Of a DNA stretch of 33,371 bases, positions 6,576-19,941 are shown piece by piece; positions within the stretch are counted from its first letter, which is position 1, and the number at the start of each line of letters is the position of its first letter. Both the position numbers and the translations under genes were made by a program. Source of the DNA: Thermoplasmatota archaeon (lineage in GTDB: Archaea > Thermoplasmatota > Penumbrarchaeia > JANQNL01). The stretch is from assembly GCA_028279585.1 (NCBI GenBank), contig JANQNL010000198.1, positions 1 to 33,371 of the forward strand, given 5' to 3'. The notes beneath the pieces are model-generated. The model was not told where the DNA came from. It did no database searches and was given only the letters and a program-made list of their open reading frames with translations.

Positions 6576-7697
6576 ATGGCTACTAAACAGGCAGTCGAGG
6601 CATACCGCACAGCGCTCATGCGGGCCATGCAGGACGGGCACATCGACCCGAGCGAACAAAACATCCTCAATGGATTACGAGAATCGCTCGGTATATCACC
6701 AGAGGAACACGTTCAGATAGAGCGTTGGGTCCGAAAGGAGATCGCATTCAGGATGCAGCAGAGGTCGGCTGCTCCCCAGAACCTTCCTCCACCACCACAG
6801 CCCCCCAATGCTCCACAACCGCCTCCGCCACCAAGTCAGCCACAGCGACCTCCACCGCCACAGCCTATGCAGCCACAGCCAGGCCAGCAGGGATATCAAT
6901 CTCCACAGCAGCGACAGGTCCGGAGGCCTGTTCAGAAGAAAGCTCCTCCAGGCCAGGCTGTCAAGAAGGCCACCAAGGCAAAGACCGGTGCAAAGAGGCT
7001 TGACGATATCCTCACAGGTGGCATCCCTTTCAAGTCCAACGTCATGGTCCTCGGTCCATCCTTCATCGGCAAGGAGAACTTCCTCAACCAGTTCGTGATC
7101 ACAGGACTCGCAGCCGGTATTCCATGCATGATGGTCATCACCGATAGGACCTCGACCGACGCGAGGAAAGGCCTTCTGCAGATGAGTGGAGAACTTGCTT
7201 CCTACGAGCAGAAGGGTCTCATCAAGTATGTGGACGCTCACAGCTTATCCGTGGGAATGATCGGTAAAAACCCCAATGCCAGGTATGTCAAGGGATGCTC
7301 CGATGTAGAAGCACTCAAGACCGCCATGGCTCACTTCCAGGGTGGGTTCAAGCAGAGCTTCTTCTACCATAGGGTGGTCGTAACAAACCTCTCGACCTTA
7401 CTCCGCTGTCATGACCTGAACACGGTCATCAACTTCCTTCAGACCACCAACGCCAGGAACAAGGCGTACAACTCCATTTGTCTCTACGATCTTTCAGCTG
7501 GCGTTCACCAGCCCAATGAGATAATGTCCATCAAGAACACCATGGACGGTTCCATGGAGTTCAAGCAGGAGGAGGGGAAGAACTACTGTGTCATACAGGG
7601 TTTGGAGGAGGTCAAGAACCGGGACTGGTTGGAGTATGAGTTCACCAACCAGGACTTTGACGTGAAAGGTGGTTTTGGATTTCAGTATATTTCCTAA
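6576..7697 (+). CDS. KaiC/RAD55-like RecA-fold protein with degenerate Walker motifs, proline-rich linker and N-terminal helical domain
   Basis: The 373-residue protein has three parts. Residues 1-60 form a helical domain (ALMRAMQDGHIDPSEQNILNGLRESLGIS) resembling TerB-like modules. Residues 69-105 are a Pro/Gln linker. Residues 139-373 follow the KaiC/RAD55 pattern, beginning RLDDILTGGIPF. The Walker A position reads GPSFIGKE (160-167), with Glu replacing the usual Thr/Ser. The Walker B strand reads RVVVTNLS (266-273), with Asn where Asp is expected. ATP hydrolysis is therefore doubtful, and a scaffold or sensor role is possible. The start at 6576 rather than 6528 is set by the TATA box; the upstream extension is not protein-like. 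The 3' end lies inside a long inverted repeat. Function unknown. Confidence 0.8.
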   Translation: MATKQAVEAYRTALMRAMQDGHIDPSEQNILNGLRESLGISPEEHVQIERWVRKEIAFRMQQRSAAPQNLPPPPQPPNAPQPPPPPSQPQRPPPPQPMQPQPGQQGYQSPQQRQVRRPVQKKAPPGQAVKKATKAKTGAKRLDDILTGGIPFKSNVMVLGPSFIGKENFLNQFVITGLAAGIPCMMVITDRTSTDARKGLLQMSGELASYEQKGLIKYVDAHSLSVGMIGKNPNARYVKGCSDVEALKTAMAHFQGGFKQSFFYHRVVVTNLSTLLRCHDLNTVINFLQTTNARNKAYNSICLYDLSAGVHQPNEIMSIKNTMDGSMEFKQEEGKNYCVIQGLEEVKNRDWLEYEFTNQDFDVKGGFGFQYIS

Positions 7698-7835
7698 AAG
7701 GAAGAACTGGAAACTTACAGGAAAAGATCATTCTGCACATCTGAAGACATCTGATATTGGCGTGCAGAATGACATCTCTCTTTTCGTTTCCAGTTCTTCG
7801 TTTGGAAATATACTCTTAGCTACAAATGGAAATCC
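7677..7835. repeat. Large nested inverted repeat straddling the KaiC-like gene stop
   Basis: Successive arms pair in order around a 23-nt centre: 7677-7683 with 7829-7835 (7 bp), 7685-7694 with 7804-7813 (10 bp), GAAGAACTGGAAAC 7701-7714 with 7786-7799 (14 bp), 7721-7726 with 7780-7785 (6 bp), and TCATTCTGCAC 7728-7738 with 7762-7772 (11 bp). That is 48 perfect pairs over 159 nt. The outer left arm encodes the last residues and stop of the KaiC-like protein. It could be a structured RNA, a processing or termination element, or a decayed miniature inverted-repeat element. Confidence 0.8.
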
Positions 7836-7884
7836 AACCTCCTATTCTTGACCATCCTCCCCACAAAACACTACAATCTTCAGA

Positions 7885-7897
7885 AAAACATAATACC
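7885..7897 (+). promoter_or_regulatory. Probable TATA promoter for the MscS-like gene
   Basis: AAAACATAATACC holds a TATA-like ACATAATA centred near 7892, 27 nt before ATG 7919. No ribosome site precedes that ATG, which fits a leaderless message. Confidence 0.45.
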
Positions 7898-7918
7898 ACC
7901 ATCTCCCTACAACCCTTG

Positions 7919-10320
<2,402 letters not shown>

Positions 10321-10427
10321 TCACGAATAATTGGTCAATATCGGGCATAAATCAACCTCGAACTAACAGATTTATCATACACATCACGCAAATAGGGGCT
10401 TCAGGTGGCCTTGAGCATGGAACAAAA

Positions 10428-10466
10428 GTCTATAATGCTCTGGTTCGTTCACCCCCAAAAGGTGGT
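10428..10466 (+). promoter_or_regulatory. TATA box and ribosome site of tpiA
   Basis: TCTATAATG around 10429-10436 is followed by GGTGGT at 10461-10466, four nt before ATG 10470. Initiation would fall near 10458, giving a very short leader. The open frame upstream to 10314 crosses this promoter, so it is not taken as coding. Confidence 0.55.
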
Positions 10467-10469
10467 ACG

Positions 10470-11138
10470 ATGAAGACACCAGCCATTGTTCTGAACATGA
10501 AGATGTACGACCAGTCCGTAGGTCCGACAGGTCTTGAGCTTTCCAAGATATGTGATGATGTTGCAAAGGAGACAGGTGCTCCAATAGGTATCGCACCACC
10601 ACTGCCAGACCTCGCACTCACGGTCAAAGAGGTCGACATTCCGGTGTTCGGTCAGCACGTTGACCCGAACTCTCCAGGAGGCTGCACGGGGCACATCACA
10701 CCAGAATCCCTCAAAGCTTCTGGTGCCGTAGGAACCCTCGTCAACCATTCCGAGAGGAGGCTTCTCATGGCAGACGTCGAAGCTGATGTGGCCAGGTGCA
10801 AGGCACTCGGCCTGGACACCATTGTCTGCACAAACAATCTGGCAGTCTCCAAAGCTGCAGCATTGTTCGAACCTACGTTCGTGGCAGTGGAACCACCAGA
10901 GCTCATTGGTGGAGATATCTCCGTGACCTCCGCAGACCCAGGTATAGTTAGTGACACTGCAAATGCGCTCAAGGAACTTGCACCGAACGTCAAGGTCCTA
11001 ACTGGAGCTGGGGTCAAGAACGGCAAGGACGTCGCCATGGCAATTGAGCTTGGGACGGACGGAGTCCTTCTTGCATCAGGTGTTGTCAAGGCTGCAGATC
11101 CCAGGGCGGTGTTACTCGACCTGGTCTCCGGGCTCTGA
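10470..11138 (+). CDS. tpiA: Triosephosphate isomerase, archaeal type
   Basis: TpiA interconverts dihydroxyacetone phosphate and glyceraldehyde-3-phosphate. The chosen 222-residue product matches the short archaeal form (bacterial enzymes are about 250). Catalytic residues are visible: N9 and K11 in LNMKMY, H93 in VNHSERR and E141 in VAVEPPELIGG; the phosphate-binding GAGVKNGKDV and DGVLLASGVVKA follow. The ATG at 10470 is preceded by GGTGGT and the protein begins directly with the first barrel strand. It sits head-to-head with gap, the next enzyme of the pathway. Its last 27 nt overlap the 3' end of the coiled-coil gene on the other strand. Confidence 0.95.
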   Translation: MKTPAIVLNMKMYDQSVGPTGLELSKICDDVAKETGAPIGIAPPLPDLALTVKEVDIPVFGQHVDPNSPGGCTGHITPESLKASGAVGTLVNHSERRLLMADVEADVARCKALGLDTIVCTNNLAVSKAAALFEPTFVAVEPPELIGGDISVTSADPGIVSDTANALKELAPNVKVLTGAGVKNGKDVAMAIELGTDGVLLASGVVKAADPRAVLLDLVSGL

Positions 11139-11411
11139 GGTATCTTCCTGTTCTTCAGGAGCAGTCACTGACTGCTCCTTCTGTTCATTTTCCTTTTGTT
11201 GCTTTTCGATCTCGACGAGTCGCTCAGCTTCTTTGAGCTGAGCTTTCATAACGGTAAGCCTATCCTCGAGTATCGCAAGCTGGGATTCTGTAGCAACGAG
11301 CTTTTCCTTGAGCGCTGTAATGAGGGCCTTACGCTTGGCCATCTCCTTCTCTCGCTCTATCTGCTCTGGAGTAGGTTCCTCAGGTGGTGTTTCCTCGCTG
11401 GGGTCGCTCAA
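11112..11411 (-). CDS. Small acidic coiled-coil protein downstream of gyrA
   Basis: A 99-residue product with an acidic, proline-rich start, a central heptad-like helix (about 20-75, AKRKALITALKEKLVATESQ and onward) and an acidic end. I do not recognise a family. The start is a TTG, but GGAGGTG seven nt upstream is one of the best ribosome sites in the window, which argues it is real. It begins 20 nt after the gyrA stop and is probably the last gene of a gyrB-gyrA transcript. It could be a small partner of gyrase or merely a passenger. Its 3' end overlaps tpiA by 27 nt on the opposite strand. Confidence 0.62.
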   Translation of the reverse strand: MSDPSEETPPEEPTPEQIEREKEMAKRKALITALKEKLVATESQLAILEDRLTVMKAQLKEAERLVEIEKQQKENEQKEQSVTAPEEQEDTSEPGDQVE

Positions 11412-11431
11412 TCAGAACACCTCCCCTCGGT

Positions 11432-14215
11432 TCACTGCTCTTCTTCAGCGATCTCTTCCTCTGCGATGATCTCCTCACCCTCAATCTCCGGCTGACCTTC
11501 CTCCTCATCATATTCCTCGTCGTCGTCCTCTGCCTTGGTCTTGGCCACCGCAGCGAGCCTGTCCTCGTCCTTGAGCCGCATGATGCGAACTCCCATGGTG
11601 GACCTGCCCTTGATGGGGATCTCCTTAATAGGGATACGAATGATCATTCCAGACACTGTAGAGCAGATTATCTGGTCGTCCAGCTCCACCTTCATGACCT
11701 TGATGACGTTACCGTTGCGCTCGTTGGTGATGATGGTCCTGACACCAAGGCCTCCGCGCTTGGTCTTCCTGTACTTGTGCACAAGGGACCTCTTGCCGAA
11801 ACCGTTCTCGGTGATGGATAGAACCTTCTCACCCTCTGGTTCGCAAACTCCCTCCTCATCACTTTGAGGGTAACCACCTAAAAAGTCTGAAGAATCGTCA
11901 GATTCGAAAAGATCGTCGTCCTCAAGGTCGTCCTCTTCCTCCTCCACATCCGGTTCCTCCACCATGGTCTCCTCCTCTTCCTCATCGTCGGTATCGCAGA
12001 CCTGTCCTGATAGGTCATCCTCGTCAAAGACCTCGTCCGGATCGGGCTCCAAGATGGCCATGGATACCACAGCATCACCTTGTCGTAGTCTTATACCGCG
12101 GACACCACGGGTCCTGCGGCCAGTGGGGCGGACGTGCTTCTCACAGAACCTGACCGCCTGGCCGAACATCGTAGCGAGCATTATGTCGTTGCGTCCACCG
12201 GTGATCCTGACCTCGATGAGCTCGTCACCTTCCATGATGTTGATGGCGTAGATACCCTTCCTTCTGGGCCTACCATACTTGCATAGCGGGGTCTTCTTGA
12301 TCATACCACGCTTTGTGGAGAACACCACGTTCTCGTGCTCTGTGAACTCATGGACCGGGATGGCCGCAGTGACCATCTCGCCTTCCTCAAGTTCAGGTAG
12401 TAGATTGATGATGGCCCGACCCTTGGCCGTACGCGAGCCTTCCGGCACTCTCCAGCCTTTGAGCCAGTACACCTTCCCTAGGTTGGTAAAGAACAGGATG
12501 AAGTCGTGGGTGGATGTGACGAACATATCCACAACAAAGTCCTCTTCCTTGGTCTTGATACCAATAAGGCCCTTGCCACCACGCCTCTGTGCACGATACG
12601 TATCAAGCGAGGTCCGCTTGATGTAACCAGTATCTGTGATGGTGACGATGATCTCCTGAACTTCCAGGAGGTCCTCGATGTCAAGGTCAAGGTCCACAGG
12701 GTTCTCGTCAATATCTGTTCGCCTCTCGTCACCGTAGGTCTCCTTGAGCTCCTTCATCTCATCAAGGATTATACCATCGAGCTTCTCTGGATTTGCAAGG
12801 ATGGATTCGAGCTCTGCGATGAGGTCCATTATCTCACGGTACTCATGCTTGAGCTTGTCCATTTCCAATCCAGTAAGTCTTGCAAGCCTCATGTCAAGGA
12901 TGGCCTTGGATTGTTTGTTCGAAAGCTGGAACTCGGACTGTAAGGCATTAGAGGCCTGTTCTGTATCCTGCGACTTCCTGATTATCTCTATGATCCTATC
13001 GATGTTATCAAGGGCCTTGATGAGACCCTCAAGGATGTGGGCGCGTTCCTTGGCCTTTTCCAGGTCATAGGCTGTACGCCGCCTGACAACGTCCCTGCGA
13101 TGCTCTACATACTCCCAAAGCATCTTCTTGAGGTCCAGGACGTATGGTCTTCCATCCACGAGTGCCAGGTTGTTGACACCGAAGGTGGTCTGCATGGAGG
13201 TCTGCTTGTAGAGGTTCTTCAACACGACCTCCTCTGTAGCATCCCTCTTGAGCTCTATGACGACCCTCATGCCGTCCCTGTCGGACTCGTCACGTAGATC
13301 CGATATCCCTTCGATTTTTTTGTTCCGAACGTGGTCAGCAATGGCCTCCAGAAGCTTGGCCTTGTTGACCATGTATGGAAGCTCTGTGATGATTATCGCC
13401 CTCTTTCCACCCTTCTTCTCCTCAAGATGGGTCTTTGCCCGGACGATGACCTTCCCTCGGCCTGTCCTGTAAGCGTCATATACGCCCATGATGCCGTAGA
13501 TCGTCCCACCAGTGGGGAAGTCAGGGCCTTTGATGTACTCCATCAGGTCCGTTGCCTCTACCTCATCTATCCTACCCTCATGGTCCGCATCTATCAAGGA
13601 CATAGCAGCGTCAAGGACCTCGTTCAGGTTGTGAGGCGGGATGTTGGTCGCCATCCCCACAGCGATCCCTGAGGAGCCGTTGATCAGCAGATTGGGTAGT
13701 TTTGAGGGTAACACCGTGGGTTCCTTCAAAGATCCATCGTAATTGGGCTGGAAGTCCACTGTGGCCTTGTCTATGTCCGAGACCATCTCAACAGCAGGCT
13801 TGGTCATCCGGGATTCGGTGTATCGCATGGCCGCTGCGGAGTCACCGTCAACAGAACCGAAGTTTCCCTGGCCGTCCACAAGTGGATACCGAAGTGAGAA
13901 GTCCTGGGCCATACGGACCAGTGAATCGTAAACTGCTGAATCACCATGAGGATGGTACTTACCAAGCACGTCACCGACGATACGGGCCGATTTCTTGTAG
14001 GGCTTGTTAGGCTGCATCCCGCTCTCGTTCATGGCATATATGATCCTTCGATGGACAGGCTTCAACCCGTCCCTGACATCAGGAAGCGCACGGGAGACGA
14101 TAACGCTCATCGAGTAATCGATGTAGGATGCCTTCATCTCTGTGACGATCTTGCGATCTATGATGCCCTCGGGGGCCTCTTCCTGAACGTTCACCTCTTC
14201 ATTATCGCTCATCAT
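11432..14215 (-). CDS. gyrA: DNA gyrase subunit A
   Basis: GyrA is the breakage-reunion subunit that, with GyrB, introduces negative supercoils. The 927-residue protein has the winged-helix CAP region, with the catalytic tyrosine Y132 in AAAMRYTE, and the [12 protein letters not shown] quinolone-pocket segment (Ser93 and Asp97 retained). A C-terminal beta-pinwheel carries the GyrA-box QRRGGKG, so real gyrase rather than topoisomerase IV activity is expected. Two oddities: an insertion at about 724-794 (11834-12046), very rich in Asp and Glu, between pinwheel blades, and an acidic end from about 895. Two adjacent ATGs (14215 and 14212) are possible; the second is better spaced from GAGGTG. gyrB ends 9 nt upstream. 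Confidence 0.97.
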   Translation of the reverse strand: MMSDNEEVNVQEEAPEGIIDRKIVTEMKASYIDYSMSVIVSRALPDVRDGLKPVHRRIIYAMNESGMQPNKPYKKSARIVGDVLGKYHPHGDSAVYDSLVRMAQDFSLRYPLVDGQGNFGSVDGDSAAAMRYTESRMTKPAVEMVSDIDKATVDFQPNYDGSLKEPTVLPSKLPNLLINGSSGIAVGMATNIPPHNLNEVLDAAMSLIDADHEGRIDEVEATDLMEYIKGPDFPTGGTIYGIMGVYDAYRTGRGKVIVRAKTHLEEKKGGKRAIIITELPYMVNKAKLLEAIADHVRNKKIEGISDLRDESDRDGMRVVIELKRDATEEVVLKNLYKQTSMQTTFGVNNLALVDGRPYVLDLKKMLWEYVEHRRDVVRRRTAYDLEKAKERAHILEGLIKALDNIDRIIEIIRKSQDTEQASNALQSEFQLSNKQSKAILDMRLARLTGLEMDKLKHEYREIMDLIAELESILANPEKLDGIILDEMKELKETYGDERRTDIDENPVDLDLDIEDLLEVQEIIVTITDTGYIKRTSLDTYRAQRRGGKGLIGIKTKEEDFVVDMFVTSTHDFILFFTNLGKVYWLKGWRVPEGSRTAKGRAIINLLPELEEGEMVTAAIPVHEFTEHENVVFSTKRGMIKKTPLCKYGRPRRKGIYAINIMEGDELIEVRITGGRNDIMLATMFGQAVRFCEKHVRPTGRRTRGVRGIRLRQGDAVVSMAILEPDPDEVFDEDDLSGQVCDTDDEEEEETMVEEPDVEEEEDDLEDDDLFESDDSSDFLGGYPQSDEEGVCEPEGEKVLSITENGFGKRSLVHKYRKTKRGGLGVRTIITNERNGNVIKVMKVELDDQIICSTVSGMIIRIPIKEIPIKGRSTMGVRIMRLKDEDRLAAVAKTKAEDDDEEYDEEEGQPEIEGEEIIAEEEIAEEEQ

Positions 14216-14224
14216 AACACCTCT

Positions 14225-16637
<2,413 letters not shown>

Positions 16638-18290
16638 GTGGGAAGGAAGGGACGGTCCTCAAGCTCCAAGGACAAGGCCTCCAGTAGGAAAAAGGAGAAG
16701 GAGTCAAAGGGCTCTGAACAGCGTATTATCATCTCCGCTTCTGATATCGAGAAGTATGCTTATTGCCCTCTATCATGGTGGTTGAAGCAGAAGAAGGCCG
16801 TTGAGGACCGGACAGACCTTGACCGTGGAACAGAGACCCATGAGAACGTAGGCCGGGATATGGCGGCCATCATCGAAGGCGAGCAGAAGACCGAGAGCGA
16901 TCTCTTGGCATGGGCCATCCTTGTTGGTGTTGCTGTCCTGTTAGGGCTCAATGGTATGATGGTCCTTTTCGCCATAGTCATTGGCGAGCATACGACCCTT
17001 ATATCGACCTTCATGATCGTCCTGGCCCTTCTCTGGAGCGGTGCTGGGGTATTCTTCTTCATAAACCTGGTCATACGTCAGAGAAAACGTGCAAAGGAAC
17101 TGGAAAAGGCCTCCGCCTTCAGAAAGAAGAAGAAGCTAAAGGCCACCCAGGCTCTGGCCTCCTCTACCAGGACCACGCTGAAAAAGAGCGCGTGGGTGAT
17201 CCTGGCAGCTGCAGCATTCCTCATAGCCAACGCAGCCGTCCTATGGTTGCCAATGGAGGATGAGGTCCTTCGCCCCGTCCTTATCACAATGGCAATTGTG
17301 TGGATTATCGGCTCATGGATAGCAATTGGTGCATCCTTTTTCAAAAAGGACTCGATGTTCGCAGACAAGCGCCTTCTGATCATATGCACGGTGGTAGCTT
17401 CTATCCTAGCCTTCAACGCACTTTCCGTCACGGTCCTCAAAGGATGGGTCCACTCTGGAGCGCTGACACAGTCCATCGTCATACTCGGAGGAATATGGAT
17501 AGTCATGTCCATGTTCCTCATCTACCTCTCCCTAACAGGTGGATTAAGAGCAATGCAGCTTCTCAATACCCTGCGTAGGAAGGGGAAGAGGCGCAGAAAG
17601 AAGCAGCTTCTCATGGAGACCTCTCTAGATGCTGCTATGCGTCAGGAGAGCCGAAGCGTCCTGCTCTTTGCTGGTGTAAGCGTTGTAATGGCCTTCAATT
17701 CAGTGGTCATTTGGTACAATCCTTCGGACGACCTAGCTATCTTTTTCGAGGTAGTTGCCCTACTTTGGCTTGCAGGGGCTTCTGCCATGCTCTTTTTCTA
17801 TCTTCTCTCCAGAAGGACCGTAGCCAAGCTAAAAACGGTCCACGGGGTCGCACCCGATGATAGGGTATCCTACACCGATAACGTCCCTACAGGCTCGAAT
17901 CTGTTGTTCTACGACGAATTGGGAATTGACGGTAGGCCGGACTATATCCTCGAAAAGGATGGAAAACAGATCCCTGTGGAGGTCAAGACAGGTAGGATCC
18001 CCCAGGGCCCATACTTCTCTCACATACTCCAGATAACTGCATATTGCATGATGGTCGAGGATGTCTATGGAAAGAAACCCCCGCATGGGGTCATCAGGTA
18101 TCTGGACGGAGAGACCGAGAAGGAATATGAGGTGGAGTTCGACCAAAAGACAAAGGATCTGGTGACCGAGAAGGTCCTCGAGATGCGCAAGCACCTCATC
18201 TTCGAGAACGTCCACAGGAACCACAATAGGCCTGGAAAGTGCAGGACATGCTCTAGAAGGAAAGAGTGTCCGGAGAAGATCGATGCGTAA
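16638..18290 (+). CDS. Cas4-like (RecB-family, Fe-S) nuclease domain split by about eight transmembrane helices
   Basis: Two separated pieces together make a Cas4/PD-(D/E)XK nuclease. Residues 30-75 contain ISASDIEKYAYCPLSWWL (C43) and ETHENVGR (H68). Residues 426-550 contain GRPDYI (D435), PVEVKTGR (E448, K450), QITAY (Q465, Y469) and KCRTCSRRKECP (C535, C538, C544). So the four cluster cysteines and the nuclease residues are all present. Between them lie about 330 residues with hydrophobic helices near 88-116, 122-147, 185-205, 213-233, 246-268, 277-301, 340-360 and 366-391, joined by very basic loops. Normal Cas4 is about 200 residues and soluble. No cas gene or CRISPR array is nearby. The GTG start fits a leaderless message. 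The cellular role is unknown. Confidence 0.82.
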   Translation: MGRKGRSSSSKDKASSRKKEKESKGSEQRIIISASDIEKYAYCPLSWWLKQKKAVEDRTDLDRGTETHENVGRDMAAIIEGEQKTESDLLAWAILVGVAVLLGLNGMMVLFAIVIGEHTTLISTFMIVLALLWSGAGVFFFINLVIRQRKRAKELEKASAFRKKKKLKATQALASSTRTTLKKSAWVILAAAAFLIANAAVLWLPMEDEVLRPVLITMAIVWIIGSWIAIGASFFKKDSMFADKRLLIICTVVASILAFNALSVTVLKGWVHSGALTQSIVILGGIWIVMSMFLIYLSLTGGLRAMQLLNTLRRKGKRRRKKQLLMETSLDAAMRQESRSVLLFAGVSVVMAFNSVVIWYNPSDDLAIFFEVVALLWLAGASAMLFFYLLSRRTVAKLKTVHGVAPDDRVSYTDNVPTGSNLLFYDELGIDGRPDYILEKDGKQIPVEVKTGRIPQGPYFSHILQITAYCMMVEDVYGKKPPHGVIRYLDGETEKEYEVEFDQKTKDLVTEKVLEMRKHLIFENVHRNHNRPGKCRTCSRRKECPEKIDA

Positions 18291-18470
18291 TGTAACGATC
18301 TCCGAAACTATCCAGGATATATTGATGATCTCAACGAGTGTGTCCGTAAGATGAATGAGTTGTGAACATCAACCATTCTTCCTTGTTTCGGAGATCGTGT
18401 AATGAGCATCTATCTTCCCTAAAGCATAGAACATCCAAGAAGAATGGCCATCAGTCGGTCTTTGTGAAGA
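18291..18470. repeat. Intergenic region with two interlocking inverted repeats
   Basis: The spacer between the convergent Cas4-like and membrane-protein genes holds no gene. ACGATCTCCGAAAC (18295-18308) pairs perfectly with 18385-18398 over 14 bp. CCATTCTTC (18373-18381) pairs with GAAGAATGG (18439-18447) over 9 bp, with a few more pairs after a bulge. The second left arm lies in the first loop and its partner lies outside, so the two stems form a pseudoknot or alternate. It may be a bidirectional terminator or a structured RNA. Confidence 0.6.
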
Positions 18471-19754
18471 TCACAGGTCATCCATGTCGAGGTAACCTAT
18501 CTCCTCGTCCTCTTCTTCATCATCGTCCATGGACATCATGTCCCAGTCATCGTCTGGGTCCACATCATCCTCTGGAACATCTTCCACCACAGGTTTTGCC
18601 TTTGCAGGTTTTGCCTTACCCTTCTTGTCCTTGTACTTGTAGTCGGGCTTTGGCTCTTCCTTCTTCGGTTTTGGTGGGTCCTTGGACTCGTAATCCATGG
18701 TCGCTGAACCGAACTCATAGACCTCTGGAACATCGTCGTGGATGATGGCATCGGGTTCCTCGTCAGGCATCTCGTATATGGATGATACCTCGTCAGCCTG
18801 GCTGGCAGGGGCCGCATATATCTCTGAAACAGATACGTCCTGTGCAGAACCATATACCGCTGGCTGCGGTGTGGTCTCTTTGAAGAAGTTATCATAACCA
18901 GAGCTCTGTGCTGGAGCCGGTGTTGATGAATATATGGCCTGCTGGTTCTGGTAGGCCGTGGATTGCGATGGTTGTTGCTGGGTGCCATAGGATGATCCAT
19001 AGGACGATCCAGAACCATACGAGGAGCCATAATGTGGACTTGAACTCGATGCTCCCCACCCACCAGTGCTTCCAGTGTTCACAGCATCAGCGTTCTTGGA
19101 GGCCATGGGTTGGCCGCCGCGCTCCTTCTGCAGCTGGTTCCGCGTGCTCTCGGCCATCTGCTTCTCGATATCTTTGCCGAGCTTGCTCTTCTTAAGCCCG
19201 AGCATCACGATCCGGATGATGCAGATGATTATAACCAACGCAATGAAGGCCGCAAAGAACGGCACGAAGGGGAACAGATACTTCGTGGTAATGTCCACTT
19301 GAGTGTTCAATGGACTGAAGTCTGACTCGAAGTGGATGACATATTTAGCTGCAGGTGCTGGACCTTCATAGGACAGCTCCATGCATGCACGCCCCCAGAC
19401 TAGACTTCCAGCTTCAAGCTGGGTCAACATCTGCGAATGAGTGATCTCATGGTTCGTGACCTTGGCCTTCAGCGTTGTATATTCATCATAATCTGCCACG
19501 ATTACATTTCGGCAGACCCCTGTAGTGGTGATGTCGATGGTCACAGGTACGTCGAAGTAAACGTCGATGATCGTGAAAGTGAAGTCCACCGAGCTGGATT
19601 CCATGGGCACCGAATCTGATGATGGAATAAGGAACCATGAACCTGCTCCATAGATCCCACCAAGGACAAGGAGAAGGAAGATAAGGACGACATATCGCTT
19701 CTGTGCGTTACTTGCCTTTATGACAAGCTCTCGGTTACCCTCGTCGACCGGCAT
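18471..19754 (-). CDS. Two-helix membrane protein with extracytoplasmic domain and long disordered acidic tail
   Basis: This is a 427-residue protein of no recognised family. Residues 1-20 are polar. A helix at 21-41 leads to an outer beta-rich domain of about 120 residues with two cysteines (C81, C124) that could form a disulfide. A second helix at 162-186 is followed by basic residues, which puts the tail in the cytoplasm. The tail from 190 is low complexity: Ser/Tyr/Gly/Gln-rich near 235-290, Lys/Pro-rich near 370-395, then almost pure Asp/Glu to the end. The product encoded at 31675-32799 has the same plan. A minus-strand TATA (19783-19794) sits about 30 nt before the ATG. Function unknown. 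Confidence 0.8.
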   Translation of the reverse strand: MPVDEGNRELVIKASNAQKRYVVLIFLLLVLGGIYGAGSWFLIPSSDSVPMESSSVDFTFTIIDVYFDVPVTIDITTTGVCRNVIVADYDEYTTLKAKVTNHEITHSQMLTQLEAGSLVWGRACMELSYEGPAPAAKYVIHFESDFSPLNTQVDITTKYLFPFVPFFAAFIALVIIICIIRIVMLGLKKSKLGKDIEKQMAESTRNQLQKERGGQPMASKNADAVNTGSTGGWGASSSSPHYGSSYGSGSSYGSSYGTQQQPSQSTAYQNQQAIYSSTPAPAQSSGYDNFFKETTPQPAVYGSAQDVSVSEIYAAPASQADEVSSIYEMPDEEPDAIIHDDVPEVYEFGSATMDYESKDPPKPKKEEPKPDYKYKDKKGKAKPAKAKPVVEDVPEDDVDPDDDWDMMSMDDDEEEDEEIGYLDMDDL

Positions 19755-19782
19755 TGGACCATTAATAAGAATGACCGTTCAG

Positions 19783-19794
19783 TATATAAATTTA
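19783..19794 (-). promoter_or_regulatory. TATA box of the two-helix membrane protein gene
   Basis: The minus strand reads TAAATTTATATA here, about 30 nt before ATG 19754, which fits a nearly leaderless message. Confidence 0.55.
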
Positions 19795-19897
19795 GAGCTA
19801 AATTTTATGGTAGTGATGCAAATCCTGTTGGGGGGTACGTTTCATGTGGAGAATGTACACATTTTGTGAACGAGCATTTTCCATATACACACCAACA

Positions 19898-19937
19898 TAA
19901 ACTTTCTATACCATCCATCCTCTCGCCCCCTCGGTGA
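19898..19937 (+). promoter_or_regulatory. Promoter and ribosome site of hisS
   Basis: AAACTTTCTATACC (19899-19912) is a TATA-like element. GGTGA (19933-19937) sits four nt before ATG 19942. The leader would be only about ten nt. Confidence 0.5.
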
Positions 19938-19941
19938 CACT

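Noticed and set aside
7826..7918. 31-codon N-terminal extension of the MscS protein
   Set aside because: It starts inside the nested inverted repeat, has non-coding character, and a TATA box fits ATG 7919.
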